A stretch of 12,877 bases of DNA, taken from assembly GCA_031268065.1 (NCBI GenBank), contig JAIRXX010000211.1, positions 1-12,877 of the forward strand. Reading direction: 5' to 3'. The notes below the pieces were generated by a model. It saw only the letters and a program-made list of their open reading frames with translations, was not told the DNA's origin and did no database searches. This document shows, in pieces, positions 6,109 through 12,574 of this stretch. Each line of letters starts with the position of its first letter. Positions within the stretch are counted from its first letter, which is position 1. The position numbers were made by a program, and so were the translations under genes. The stretch is from Propionibacteriaceae bacterium. Lineage in GTDB: Bacteria; Actinomycetota; Actinomycetes; Propionibacteriales; Propionibacteriaceae.

Positions 6109-8285
6109 GCGGTGATTTGGCTGCGGACGTGGCGCTGTTCGCCCAGGGATTTCCCTTCGCCCTGGACTCGTTTCAACTCGAAGCCTGCCAGGCTGTCGCT
6201 GGCGGCAAGGGCGCGTTGGTGGCCGCCCCGACCGGGGCGGGGAAAACCGTGGTGGGGGAATTCGCCTGCTTTCTCGCGCTGCGCACCGGTCGCAAATGCT
6301 TCTACACCACTCCGATCAAGGCGTTGAGCAACCAGAAATACCGCGATCTTTGCGCCCGCCACGGCGAGCAGAATGTTGGGCTGCTGACCGGGGACATCTC
6401 GGTGAACGGTGAGGCGCCAGTGGTGGTGATGACCACCGAGGTGTTGCGCAACATGATCTATGCGTCCTCGCCCACGCTGCGCGGTCTCGGCTTCGTCGTG
6501 CTGGACGAGGTGCATTACCTGGCCGACCGGTTCCGGGGGGCGGTCTGGGAAGAGGTGATCATCACCTTGGAAGAATCGGTGCGGGTGATCGCGCTGTCGG
6601 CCACCGTCAGCAATGCCGAGGAATTCGGCGCCTGGCTGGACGAGGTGCGCGGTGACACCGCCATCGTGCTCTGGGAGCAGCGCCCGGTGCCGCTGTTCCA
6701 ACATGTCATGGCGGGGCGCGACCTTTACGACCTCTTCGACCAGCGCGTTGCGGCGCTCTCCGGCGCTGCCGCCGCCCCGGTGTCAGGCGAGGTCAATCCG
6801 AAGCTGCTGCAATTGGCCAAGCAGGAGACGCGGGCGCTGCGGGACGACTCCAGGCGCCCCAGAGGACGTTCGGGCAACGGCAAACGGGCCAGCTACGGCT
6901 CGGGCCGCTACGGCGGCGCGGCAGACAGCCGCAGGCGGGAAGCCAACCAACGCCTGGTGCCCAGGCGGGATGCCACCATTGAGAGGTTGAGCGCGGAGGG
7001 GCTGCTCCCGGCTATCTACTTCATCTTCTCCCGGCAGGGCTGCGACACCGCCGTCTCCCAATTGATGCGGTCCGGGCCGCAGCTGACCAACTCCTTTGAG
7101 CGTGTCGAATTGGACGAGATAGCCAGCCGCCACGCCGAAGGGCTGAGCACCGCCGATTTGGCGGCACTCGACTATGGGGCTTTCTGCGACGCCTTCCGCT
7201 GCGGAATCGCCGCCCACCACGCTGGGATGTTTCCGGCGTTCAAAGCCGCCACCGAGGAAGGCTTTGGGCGCGGGCTGGTGAAGGTGGTCTTCGCCACTGA
7301 GACGCTGGCCCTGGGCATCAACATGCCTGCCAGGTCGGTGGTGTTGGAGAAATTGGTGAAGTTCAACGGCGAGCACCACGCCGACATCACCGCCGGAGAG
7401 TACACCCAGTTGACCGGACGCGCCGGACGCCGGGGGATCGACGTGGAGGGCCACGCCGTCGTGAATTGGCAACCGGGCCTCGATCCGAGGGCGGTGGCCG
7501 GGCTGGCGAGCAGGCGCACCTATCCGCTGCGCTCTTCGTTCCAGCCCACCTACAACATGGCGGCGAATTTCGTCGCCACCGTTGGCCGCGCCCAGGCCAG
7601 ACAGCTCTTGGAACGCTCATTCGCCCAATACCAGGCCGACGCGACCCTGCAGCGCTACGCCCAGCGTTCCCGGCGCAACCGGGATACCGGGAAATCCCGG
7701 CTGCGCACCAACACCATCGCGGTGCGCTTTGACCGTATTTGCTCGGTGCTGGAATCGCTGGGCTATTTGACCGCTGGCGGACAGGAATTGACCGCTGACG
7801 GGAGGATGCTCACCCGGATTTATTCCGAGCTGGACCTCGTGGTGGCCGAGGCGGTAAAGGACGGCGTATTCGCCGGGCTGAGCGGGCCGGGGCTGGCTGC
7901 GGTGGTCTCCAGCCTGGTCTACGAGTCGCGCGGGGACCGCCGGGTCCAGCATCGGATGCCGAATCGGGCCAGCGAGAAGGCGCAGTCCGAATTGCGCGGA
8001 ATCTGGCGGCGGGTGAGCCTGGTTGAGCGCGACAACCGGTTGCCGGGTTCGCCGGAGCCGGACATCGGTTTCGCGGAGGCCGTCTTCGACTGGGCTTCGG
8101 GGCGTCCGCTGGGTGAGGTGCTGGACGAGAGCGAGCTGACAGCCGGCGATTTCGTCCGAAATGCCCGTCAAGTCGTGGATGCCCTCGACCAGTTGGGTGA
8201 GGCCAGCCCTGTACTGCGGGCCAGTTGCAAAGAAGCGGCGGGCATGATTCGCCGCAGCGTTGTGGACGCCAACTACCAGGATTGA
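6105..8285 (+). CDS. helY: Ski2-like DEVH-box RNA helicase HelY, compact form
   Basis: An ATP-dependent superfamily 2 helicase related to Mtr4/Ski2, thought to act on RNA. The ATG at 6105 overlaps the lipid kinase stop (ATGA); the frame is open further upstream, but that stretch lies inside the kinase gene. Motifs in the 726-residue product: APTGAGKT (41-48), DEVH (134-137), SAT (165-167), FSRQGCD (308-314), ATETLALGINMPAR (397-410) and QLTGRAGRRG (435-444). An Arg/Gly-rich loop (246-282) separates the two RecA domains. The C-terminal DSHCT domain starts near RTNTIAVRFDRICSVLESLG (534-553). Actinobacterial HelY is usually about 900 residues (906 in Mycobacterium tuberculosis), with some 150-180 residues between QADATLQRYAQRSRRN and RTNTIA. 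Here only about 7 residues join them, so the insertion appears to be missing, without any frameshift. Confidence 0.93.
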   Translation: MSGDLAADVALFAQGFPFALDSFQLEACQAVAGGKGALVAAPTGAGKTVVGEFACFLALRTGRKCFYTTPIKALSNQKYRDLCARHGEQNVGLLTGDISVNGEAPVVVMTTEVLRNMIYASSPTLRGLGFVVLDEVHYLADRFRGAVWEEVIITLEESVRVIALSATVSNAEEFGAWLDEVRGDTAIVLWEQRPVPLFQHVMAGRDLYDLFDQRVAALSGAAAAPVSGEVNPKLLQLAKQETRALRDDSRRPRGRSGNGKRASYGSGRYGGAADSRRREANQRLVPRRDATIERLSAEGLLPAIYFIFSRQGCDTAVSQLMRSGPQLTNSFERVELDEIASRHAEGLSTADLAALDYGAFCDAFRCGIAAHHAGMFPAFKAATEEGFGRGLVKVVFATETLALGINMPARSVVLEKLVKFNGEHHADITAGEYTQLTGRAGRRGIDVEGHAVVNWQPGLDPRAVAGLASRRTYPLRSSFQPTYNMAANFVATVGRAQARQLLERSFAQYQADATLQRYAQRSRRNRDTGKSRLRTNTIAVRFDRICSVLESLGYLTAGGQELTADGRMLTRIYSELDLVVAEAVKDGVFAGLSGPGLAAVVSSLVYESRGDRRVQHRMPNRASEKAQSELRGIWRRVSLVERDNRLPGSPEPDIGFAEAVFDWASGRPLGEVLDESELTAGDFVRNARQVVDALDQLGEASPVLRASCKEAAGMIRRSVVDANYQD

Positions 8286-8327
8286 CGCACCCGGCCCGAC
8301 ATCCCGGCTGCCTGGCCCAGACAGCGG

Positions 8328-8333
8328 TAGGCT
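8328..8333 (+). promoter_or_regulatory. Candidate -10 box for mshC (leaderless)
   Basis: TAGGCT fits TANNNT and lies 8 bases before the mshC ATG at 8342. The 56-bp gap after helY has no ribosome site, so a leaderless mRNA is plausible. No -35 match is seen at 16-18 bp spacing. Confidence 0.4.
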
Positions 8334-8341
8334 TTGGCGTC

Positions 8342-9631
8342 ATGCGAGCATGGCGGGCGATTGAATCAGTGAGGCTGCCTGGCCGAGGCGGCCCGGTGGT
8401 GGTCTTCGACTCAGTGACGAGGCGGCGGGTCCGCGTCGGCCCGGACATCGGCAAGGCCAAGCTGTACGCCTGCGGCATCACCCCTTACGACGCCACCCAT
8501 CTGGGCCACGCCTTCACCTATGTGTCAATCGACTTGTTGCACCGGGTTTGGCTGGACGCCAAGCTGGACGTCGATTACGCGCAGAACATCACCGACGTCG
8601 ATGACCCGCTGCTGGAACGGGCGGCGGCGACCGGGGTGGAATGGCGCGAGCTGGCCGCGTCGCAGATAAAGCTGTTCCGCTCGGACATGGAGGCGCTGCG
8701 GGTGGTTCCCCCCGGCGTCTATCGCGGCGTGGTGGAGAGCATGGACGATGTGGTGGCGTTGGTCGCCGAGCTGGCCCAGCGCGGTGCGGTCTACCAGGTG
8801 GGCGATGGATGCCCGGATTGGTATTTCTCCGTCGAGTCTGCCCCGGAATTCTTGGCTGGCCGGGACTTGGAGTCCGACCTGGCCACCTTCGCTGAGCGGG
8901 GAGGCGACCCAGACCGTCCGGGGAAACGGCATCCGCTCGATCCGCTGGTCTGGCGTGCCGAGCGGCCAGGGGAGCCTAGTTGGGCCGCGCCGGTCAGCGC
9001 GGCTATCCCGGCACCGCCCGATAGCCGGGGCCGTCCGGGCTGGCATGTGGAATGCGCGGCAATCGCCCTCAAGGCTCTGGGGGCGGATTTCGATGTGCAG
9101 GCTGGCGGCAAGGACTTGGCCTTCCCACACCACCCGATGTGTGCCGCCCAGGCGACCCAGCTCACCGGCCAGCGGTTCGCCAAGGCGTATCTGCACGTCG
9201 GAATGGTCGGCTTGGACGGCGAGAAGATGAGCAAGTCTCGGGGCAATTTGATCTTCGTCCACAAGCTGCTGGCTGGCGGCGCCGATCCGATGGCGGTGCG
9301 GCTGCTGTTGCTCGACCACCACTACCGCAGCGATTGGGAATACACCGCAGATGAATTACCGCGTGCCGCCCTTAGGCTGGAACGCTGGAGGAGCGCCGCC
9401 CGCGTTGCTGGGAATGCCGCTTCGGCAACAGGCCAGTTCGATCCGTCGGCGGGTATCCGCTACGCTGGCGAACTGCTAAACGGCGTCCGGACGGCACTTG
9501 CTGACGACTTGGACGCGCCCACCGCGCTAGCGGCTGTGGACCGGTGGGCGAAGAAGCCCGGCACCAATCCTGCCGCGACTGCTTTGGCCGTACGAGTCGT
9601 AGACGCGCTGTTGGGGATCAATCTTGGGTAG
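8342..9631 (+). CDS. mshC: MshC, cysteine:1D-myo-inosityl 2-amino-2-deoxy-alpha-D-glucopyranoside ligase
   Basis: Joins cysteine to glucosaminyl-inositol with ATP, the third step of mycothiol synthesis in the cytosol. The 429-residue protein is a class I tRNA-synthetase homologue: [19 protein letters not shown] (42-60) contains the HIGH-type motif THLGHA, and [10 protein letters not shown] (293-302) contains KMSKS. The likely zinc ligands are Cys44, Cys238 ([10 protein letters not shown]) and His263 or His264 (FPHH). GITPYD in place of the CGPTVYD of cysteinyl-tRNA synthetase, and the missing tRNA-binding C-terminus, separate it from CysS. The ATG at 8342 begins [14 protein letters not shown], like the MRSWP start of known MshC; the frame is open upstream, but that stretch lies inside helY. 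The gene shows that the organism makes mycothiol, relevant to the oxidative-stress genes at the left edge. Confidence 0.95.
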   Translation: MRAWRAIESVRLPGRGGPVVVFDSVTRRRVRVGPDIGKAKLYACGITPYDATHLGHAFTYVSIDLLHRVWLDAKLDVDYAQNITDVDDPLLERAAATGVEWRELAASQIKLFRSDMEALRVVPPGVYRGVVESMDDVVALVAELAQRGAVYQVGDGCPDWYFSVESAPEFLAGRDLESDLATFAERGGDPDRPGKRHPLDPLVWRAERPGEPSWAAPVSAAIPAPPDSRGRPGWHVECAAIALKALGADFDVQAGGKDLAFPHHPMCAAQATQLTGQRFAKAYLHVGMVGLDGEKMSKSRGNLIFVHKLLAGGADPMAVRLLLLDHHYRSDWEYTADELPRAALRLERWRSAARVAGNAASATGQFDPSAGIRYAGELLNGVRTALADDLDAPTALAAVDRWAKKPGTNPAATALAVRVVDALLGINLG

Positions 9632-9634
9632 ACT
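9629..9634 (+). promoter_or_regulatory. Candidate -10 box for hisE overlapping the mshC stop codon
   Basis: TAGACT fits TANNNT; its first three bases are the mshC stop codon TAG. It ends 8 bases before the GTG of hisE, which has no Shine-Dalgarno site, consistent with a near-leaderless hisE-hisG mRNA. No clear -35 is seen. Confidence 0.4.
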
Positions 9635-9642
9635 CAGCGCTT

Positions 9643-9909
9643 GTGAGCAAGTCTTTTGAGGAATTATTCGCCTTTCTGAAGGATCGCGCCACCAGGCGCC
9701 CAGAGGGTTCGGGTACGGTGCGGGCGCTAGACGCCGGTGTCCACGCGATCGGCAAGAAGATCGTTGAGGAGGCGGCCGAGGTGTGGATGGCCGCCGAATA
9801 CCAGAGCAGGGAAGAGGCGGCTGAGGAAATCAGCCAGTTGCTCTACCACCTGCAAGTTATGATGCTCAGCCTCGGGCTGGAGCTTGAAGACGTCTACGAG
9901 TATCTGTGA
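9643..9909 (+). CDS. hisE: Phosphoribosyl-ATP pyrophosphatase HisE
   Basis: Second step of histidine synthesis: hydrolyses phosphoribosyl-ATP to phosphoribosyl-AMP and pyrophosphate. The 88-residue product from the GTG at 9643 has the family's usual length and begins [19 protein letters not shown], like other actinobacterial HisE proteins. The metal-binding helices are [18 protein letters not shown] (36-53) and [18 protein letters not shown] (57-74), with an EExxE pattern for magnesium. An upstream in-frame ATG at 9544 lies inside mshC and was rejected. The stop overlaps the first GTG of hisG (GTGA), coupling the first two pathway enzymes. HisE here is a separate protein, not fused to HisI. 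Confidence 0.93.
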   Translation: MSKSFEELFAFLKDRATRRPEGSGTVRALDAGVHAIGKKIVEEAAEVWMAAEYQSREEAAEEISQLLYHLQVMMLSLGLELEDVYEYL

Positions 9910-10799
9910 GGCATCGGGTGTCAGCGAATCCAGAAACAACCCCCGATGGCGCGGCGCTGAAAGTTGCCGTGCCGAACAAGGGCTCGTTGGCCGAAGCTTC
10001 GGCGCAAATGCTGCGGGAGGCGGGCTACCGCCAGCGCAGCGACCCCAAAGAGCTTGTCCTGCTCGATGAGCGCAACCAGGTGGAGTTCTATTACCTGCGC
10101 CCGCGCGACATAGCGGTCTATGTGGGAGAGGGGACGCTGGATGTCGGGGTGACCGGGCGGGATATGCTGCTCGATTCCGCCGCCTTGGCCGACGAAGTTT
10201 TGGAGCTGGGCTTTGGTGAGACCCGTTTCCGTTTCGCCGCCCCCGAGGGTTCTAAGCTGAAGGTGGCCGATTTGGATGGGAAGCGGATAGCGACGAGCTA
10301 TCCCGGCCTGGTGCGCGCCTATCTGGAGAAGGCTGGCGTGAGCGCCCGCCTCATCACTTTGGACGGGGCGGTCGAGTCGTCAGTGCGGCTGGGCGTGGCC
10401 GATGTGATAGCCGACGTGGTGGAGACCGGTTCGACGCTGCGCCGCGCTGGGCTGGAGCTTTTCGGGGCGCCGTTGCTGGTGTCGCAGGCGATCCTGATCC
10501 AGCGCCGCCCGGTGTTGGCATCGGCGGCCACCGACCTGCTGGTACGGCGGCTGAACGGCGTCATCGCCGCCCGCACCTACCTGATGGTCGATTACAACGT
10601 CCCGCAGGCGAAGCTGGAGCAGGCGATAGCGATCACTCCGGGGCTGGACTCGCCGACGGTCTCCCCGCTGGCCCAGCCGGGCTGGGTTGCCGTGCGGGCG
10701 ATGATCCCCAGAGCCGATTCGCAGCGGATCATGGACGACCTGTGGGACGTCGGCGCGGAGGCCATCCTGGTCACCAACATCCACGCATGCAGGCTGTGA
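9906..10799 (+). CDS. hisG: ATP phosphoribosyltransferase HisG, long form
   Basis: Catalyses the committed step of histidine synthesis, condensing ATP with PRPP. From the GTG at 9906 it has 297 residues. A second GTG at 9918 (293 residues) has a better ribosome site (GAGG, 9908-9911, 6 bases away) and may be the true start. [20 protein letters not shown] opens the catalytic domain, and [20 protein letters not shown] forms the PRPP loop. The last 75 or so residues ([18 protein letters not shown] through [11 protein letters not shown]) form the ACT-like regulatory domain of the long HisG form, normally inhibited by histidine. That form needs no HisZ partner. The gene overlaps hisE by 4 bp, and about 60 bp containing hairpins separates it from the amidase gene. 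Confidence 0.95.
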   Translation: MRHRVSANPETTPDGAALKVAVPNKGSLAEASAQMLREAGYRQRSDPKELVLLDERNQVEFYYLRPRDIAVYVGEGTLDVGVTGRDMLLDSAALADEVLELGFGETRFRFAAPEGSKLKVADLDGKRIATSYPGLVRAYLEKAGVSARLITLDGAVESSVRLGVADVIADVVETGSTLRRAGLELFGAPLLVSQAILIQRRPVLASAATDLLVRRLNGVIAARTYLMVDYNVPQAKLEQAIAITPGLDSPTVSPLAQPGWVAVRAMIPRADSQRIMDDLWDVGAEAILVTNIHACRL

Positions 10800-10800
10800 T

Positions 10801-10835
10801 CCAGCCGCGCAAAGCGTCCGCGCGGCGACGGCTGG
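10801..10835 (+). terminator. GC-rich alternative hairpins after hisG, possible terminator or attenuator
   Basis: One base after the hisG stop, GCCGCGC (10804-10810) can pair with GCGCGGC (10820-10826) around a 9-base loop. CCAGCCG (10801-10807) can instead pair with CGGCTGG (10829-10835). The two share bases 10804-10807, so they compete. No run of T follows directly (tagaccaagtttt), so this is not a classical intrinsic terminator. Function is inferred from position only. Confidence 0.35.
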
Positions 10836-10860
10836 TAGACCAAGTTTTGAAGAGGCAGAA

Positions 10861-11901
10861 ATGATCCCGCGAAAGAGCCGCCCAGGCAGTCCTGCAAACT
10901 GTCCTCCCAACGCCTCGCCGTGGTCCAGAAATCGGGGATACCGGGAGCGCGGGACTCGGCTCATCCGGCAGGGTCGCAAACCGCTGGTCGATCTAGTCGC
11001 GCCGGTAGTCTTGGCGCTGGTGCTGGGGCTGTCCGCGAGCGGCTGCACAGCTGCCCCGACGATCGCCAGCCCAGACGGGCGGGCCGAGCCAGCATTGTCC
11101 GCCAGTCCCGCCGCCGCCAGCCCCGACTCCTCCCCGACACAGGCACTGACAGCTTCCCCGAGCGTCTCCCCGGCCCCATCCGCCCCGCCGACGTCTGCCG
11201 CGTCCGCATCCCCGAAGCCCGCCGAGACGCCCAAGCCCGCCGCGAAGCCTTTGGCAGGGCGGGTGATCGTGGTCGATCCCGGCCACAACAAGCTTTACAA
11301 CTCGGCCAACCGCAAGAAGGTTCCGGCTGGCAACGGCAAGAAGAAGCCCTGCAATTCGTCGGGCACCGCGACCAACGACGGTTGGCCGGAGCACACCTTC
11401 AACTGGCTGCAAGCCCAGGAGTTGCGCTCTGAATTGGAATCGCTGGGCGCGAAAGTCGTGCTGACCCGGAAGAACGATTCCGGGCAGGGGCCATGCGTCA
11501 ACGTCCGGGCGCAGACGGCGAATGACAACAAAGCCGACCTGCTCATCTCCATCCACGCCGACGGCAGCTATTCCAAAGGCGCACGCGGCTTCCATGTGAT
11601 CTTGTCCACCACGATGGCAGGCGGCTCGAAGGTGGAGAAGACCTCCCGCAAGCTGGCCGAGAACGCCCGCGCCGCCATTGAGAAGCTGACCGACATGCCG
11701 CGTTCCACCTACATCGGCAAAGGCACCGCGCTCAGCCCGCGCAGCGACATCGCCACCCTGAACCTCTCCAAGAGTCCCGGAATAATGATGGAGATGGGCA
11801 ATATGCGCAACGCCAAGGACGTGAAGCTGCTGCGCTCCAAGACCTTCCGCAAAGAAGTGGCCCAAGCCCTAGCCCAAGCCGCCGTCAAAACCCTCGGCTA
11901 G
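10861..11901 (+). CDS. Lipoprotein N-acetylmuramoyl-L-alanine amidase (Amidase_3)
   Basis: Zinc enzyme predicted to cut the amide bond between muramic acid and the stem peptide, outside the membrane. The 346-residue precursor starts at ATG after AGAGG (10851-10855). A long basic N-terminus (1-41) precedes a hydrophobic core (44-58) and a lipobox ending ASGC (Cys62), so the protein is probably lipid-anchored. Residues 63-132 are an Ala/Pro/Ser-rich spacer. The amidase domain (about 133-346) keeps the ligands: His142 in VVDPGHN, Glu177 in GWPEHTFNW, His232 in ISIHADG, and catalytic Glu311 in MMEMGN. Two cysteines (164 and 212) could form a disulphide. It resembles the Rv3717 type of mycobacterial amidase. 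A 44-bp stretch (11366-11409, around Glu177) recurs in degenerate form at 12462-12505. Confidence 0.9.
   Translation: MIPRKSRPGSPANCPPNASPWSRNRGYRERGTRLIRQGRKPLVDLVAPVVLALVLGLSASGCTAAPTIASPDGRAEPALSASPAAASPDSSPTQALTASPSVSPAPSAPPTSAASASPKPAETPKPAAKPLAGRVIVVDPGHNKLYNSANRKKVPAGNGKKKPCNSSGTATNDGWPEHTFNWLQAQELRSELESLGAKVVLTRKNDSGQGPCVNVRAQTANDNKADLLISIHADGSYSKGARGFHVILSTTMAGGSKVEKTSRKLAENARAAIEKLTDMPRSTYIGKGTALSPRSDIATLNLSKSPGIMMEMGNMRNAKDVKLLRSKTFRKEVAQALAQAAVKTLG
11366..11409 (+). repeat. Parent segment of a 44-bp duplicated stretch of the amidase gene
   Basis: Lies inside the amidase gene, coding the stretch around zinc ligand Glu177. It matches 12462-12505 at 38 of 44 positions, the first 16 (starting ccgcgaccaacgacgg) being identical. 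Confidence 0.75.
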
Positions 11902-12147
11902 CGCTGGTATGGGTGCGGCCTGGTAAAGATTCTGTCTCTGGATCGCTAATTGCCGAGAGCCTATGGGGTGGCCCGCCAATTGCCAAAACACCGGGCACCG
12001 GTAAATGTCCTTGTCTGGACGATGCCCTGTATGGTGCTGTCTGTATCGAGAGCCTAGTCGGCCAACTCTGGCCAGCCCTCAAAACCCCCGCTAGCCTGTG
12101 GCGGCGCGGCTTGGGGCAAGAGATGTTGAACACGGCGAGTCGTGGGC
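11902..12147. other. Gene-free stretch between amidase and antitoxin with short repeats
   Basis: I see no convincing gene in these roughly 245 bases. A frame open on the plus strand from 11913 runs into the antitoxin gene, but its codons resemble no known protein. A 10-bp direct repeat (CGAGAGCCTA) occurs at 11954-11963 and 12046-12055 or within a base of that. A 5-bp hairpin (GGCCA-ACTC-TGGCC) lies at 12060-12073. No clear terminator follows the amidase gene. The stretch may be debris of earlier insertions or deletions, in line with the decayed sequence beyond the antitoxin. Confidence 0.4.
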
Positions 12148-12170
12148 ATATGGCATATTATGTACATATG
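12148..12170 (+). promoter_or_regulatory. Promoter and probable autoregulatory operator of the antitoxin gene
   Basis: Two adjoining palindromes precede and touch the start codon: ATATG-G-CATAT (12148-12158) and the perfect TATGTACATA (12159-12168). The second contains TGTACA, the core reported for YefM-YoeB operators, which likewise have two adjacent palindromes. TATTAT (12156-12161) is a good -10 hexamer 6 bases before the ATG at 12168, so the mRNA would be leaderless and the bound antitoxin would cover the promoter. Symmetry is seen; binding is inferred from the family. Confidence 0.6.
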
Positions 12171-12431
12171 GACACTATCACTTCGACGGTCAGCGCCCGT
12201 GGGCTGCGCAACGATCTGGCCGATGTTATGGGGCGGGTGCGTTTCGCCAGCGAACGTGTAGCGGTTACCCGCCACGGCAAGGTAGCCGCAGTTTTGATTT
12301 CGCCGGACGATCTTGAATTGCTTGAGGAATTGGAAGCGGCGGCTGATCTGGCGGCATATCACTCGGCCAAGCAGGCCGATGATGGAGTGCGCGTCTCCCT
12401 TGACCAGTTGCGGCGTGAATTAGGCGAGTGA
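12168..12431 (+). CDS. YefM/Phd-family antitoxin, apparently without its toxin
   Basis: This 87-residue protein of the Phd/YefM fold normally neutralises a RelE/YoeB or Doc toxin and represses its own operon. The N-terminal DNA-binding and dimer domain reads STVSARGLRNDLADVMGRVR then SERVAVTRHGKVAAVLISPD (about residues 6-47), the classic order with the TRHGK-AVLISPDD hairpin. The C-terminal part (48-87), ending RVSLDQLRRELGE, is the toxin-binding tail and appears complete. The ATG at 12168 is chosen because the family begins near there and a -10 hexamer and operator lie just upstream; the frame is open to 11913 without matching anything. The toxin expected immediately downstream is reduced to a 29-codon remnant. 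The nearest other gene is a convergent Fic gene. Confidence 0.85.
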   Translation: MDTITSTVSARGLRNDLADVMGRVRFASERVAVTRHGKVAAVLISPDDLELLEELEAAADLAAYHSAKQADDGVRVSLDQLRRELGE

Positions 12432-12520
12432 TGTGCTTACGCCATGTCGTGTCTCCAGCAGCCGCGACCAACGACGGCTGGCTTGAGCACACTTTCAATC
12501 GGCTGACTTTCGGGTGCTAG
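12431..12520 (+). pseudogene. Truncated toxin start fused in frame to an amidase-derived fragment
   Basis: An ATG overlaps the antitoxin stop as TGATG, exactly where a coupled toxin gene should start. The frame lasts 29 codons to the TAG at 12518. It begins MCLRHVVSPAA, resembling the N-terminus of RelE-family toxins (pattern M-x-Y/L-R-x-V-V-S-P-A-A). It then continues ATNDGWLEHTFNRL, matching ATNDGWPEHTFNWL of the amidase 1.1 kb upstream. No toxin fold can be made from so short a product. The amidase similarity is directly visible; the RelE resemblance rests on about ten residues and is tentative. The product could still be translated as a small chimeric peptide. Confidence 0.55.
12462..12505 (+). 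repeat. Degenerate 44-bp copy of the amidase gene
   Basis: Matches 11366-11409 at 38 of 44 positions, with the first 16 bases identical and no gaps. The six changes alter only two codons of the amidase reading (Pro to Leu, Trp to Arg); three are silent. That pattern suggests divergence while the sequence was still coding in an amidase paralogue. The similarity stops sharply on both sides. Confidence 0.75.
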
Positions 12521-12574
12521 GCTTCCTCGCCGAACGCGGCTGATTGTGTCGGCGTCGTATCGGGCCGGGGCGCG

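Noticed and set aside
8225..8341. Upstream extension of the mshC frame
   Set aside because: It overlaps the end of helY, and [14 protein letters not shown] at 8342 matches the known MshC N-terminus.
8342..9631. Reading the gene as cysteinyl-tRNA synthetase
   Set aside because: [13 protein letters not shown], the 429-residue length and lack of the tRNA-binding C-terminus fit MshC instead.
9643..9909. HisE with Gln in ISQLLYHL where many bacteria have Asp (ADLLYHL)
   Set aside because: As recalled, mycobacterial HisE also reads EEISQLLY, so this is a normal actinobacterial form.
11885..12133. An 82-codon minus-strand frame after the amidase gene
   Set aside because: No recognisable motif, unconvincing composition, and it overlaps the end of the amidase gene.
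11913..12167. An 85-codon N-terminal extension of the antitoxin
   Set aside because: The extension resembles nothing recognisable, and a -10 box and operator lie within it just before the normal start.
12147..12170. CATATG occurring twice with 12 bases between, as a possible short tandem or CRISPR-like repeat
   Set aside because: Only two 6-bp palindromic copies; better explained as parts of the antitoxin operator.
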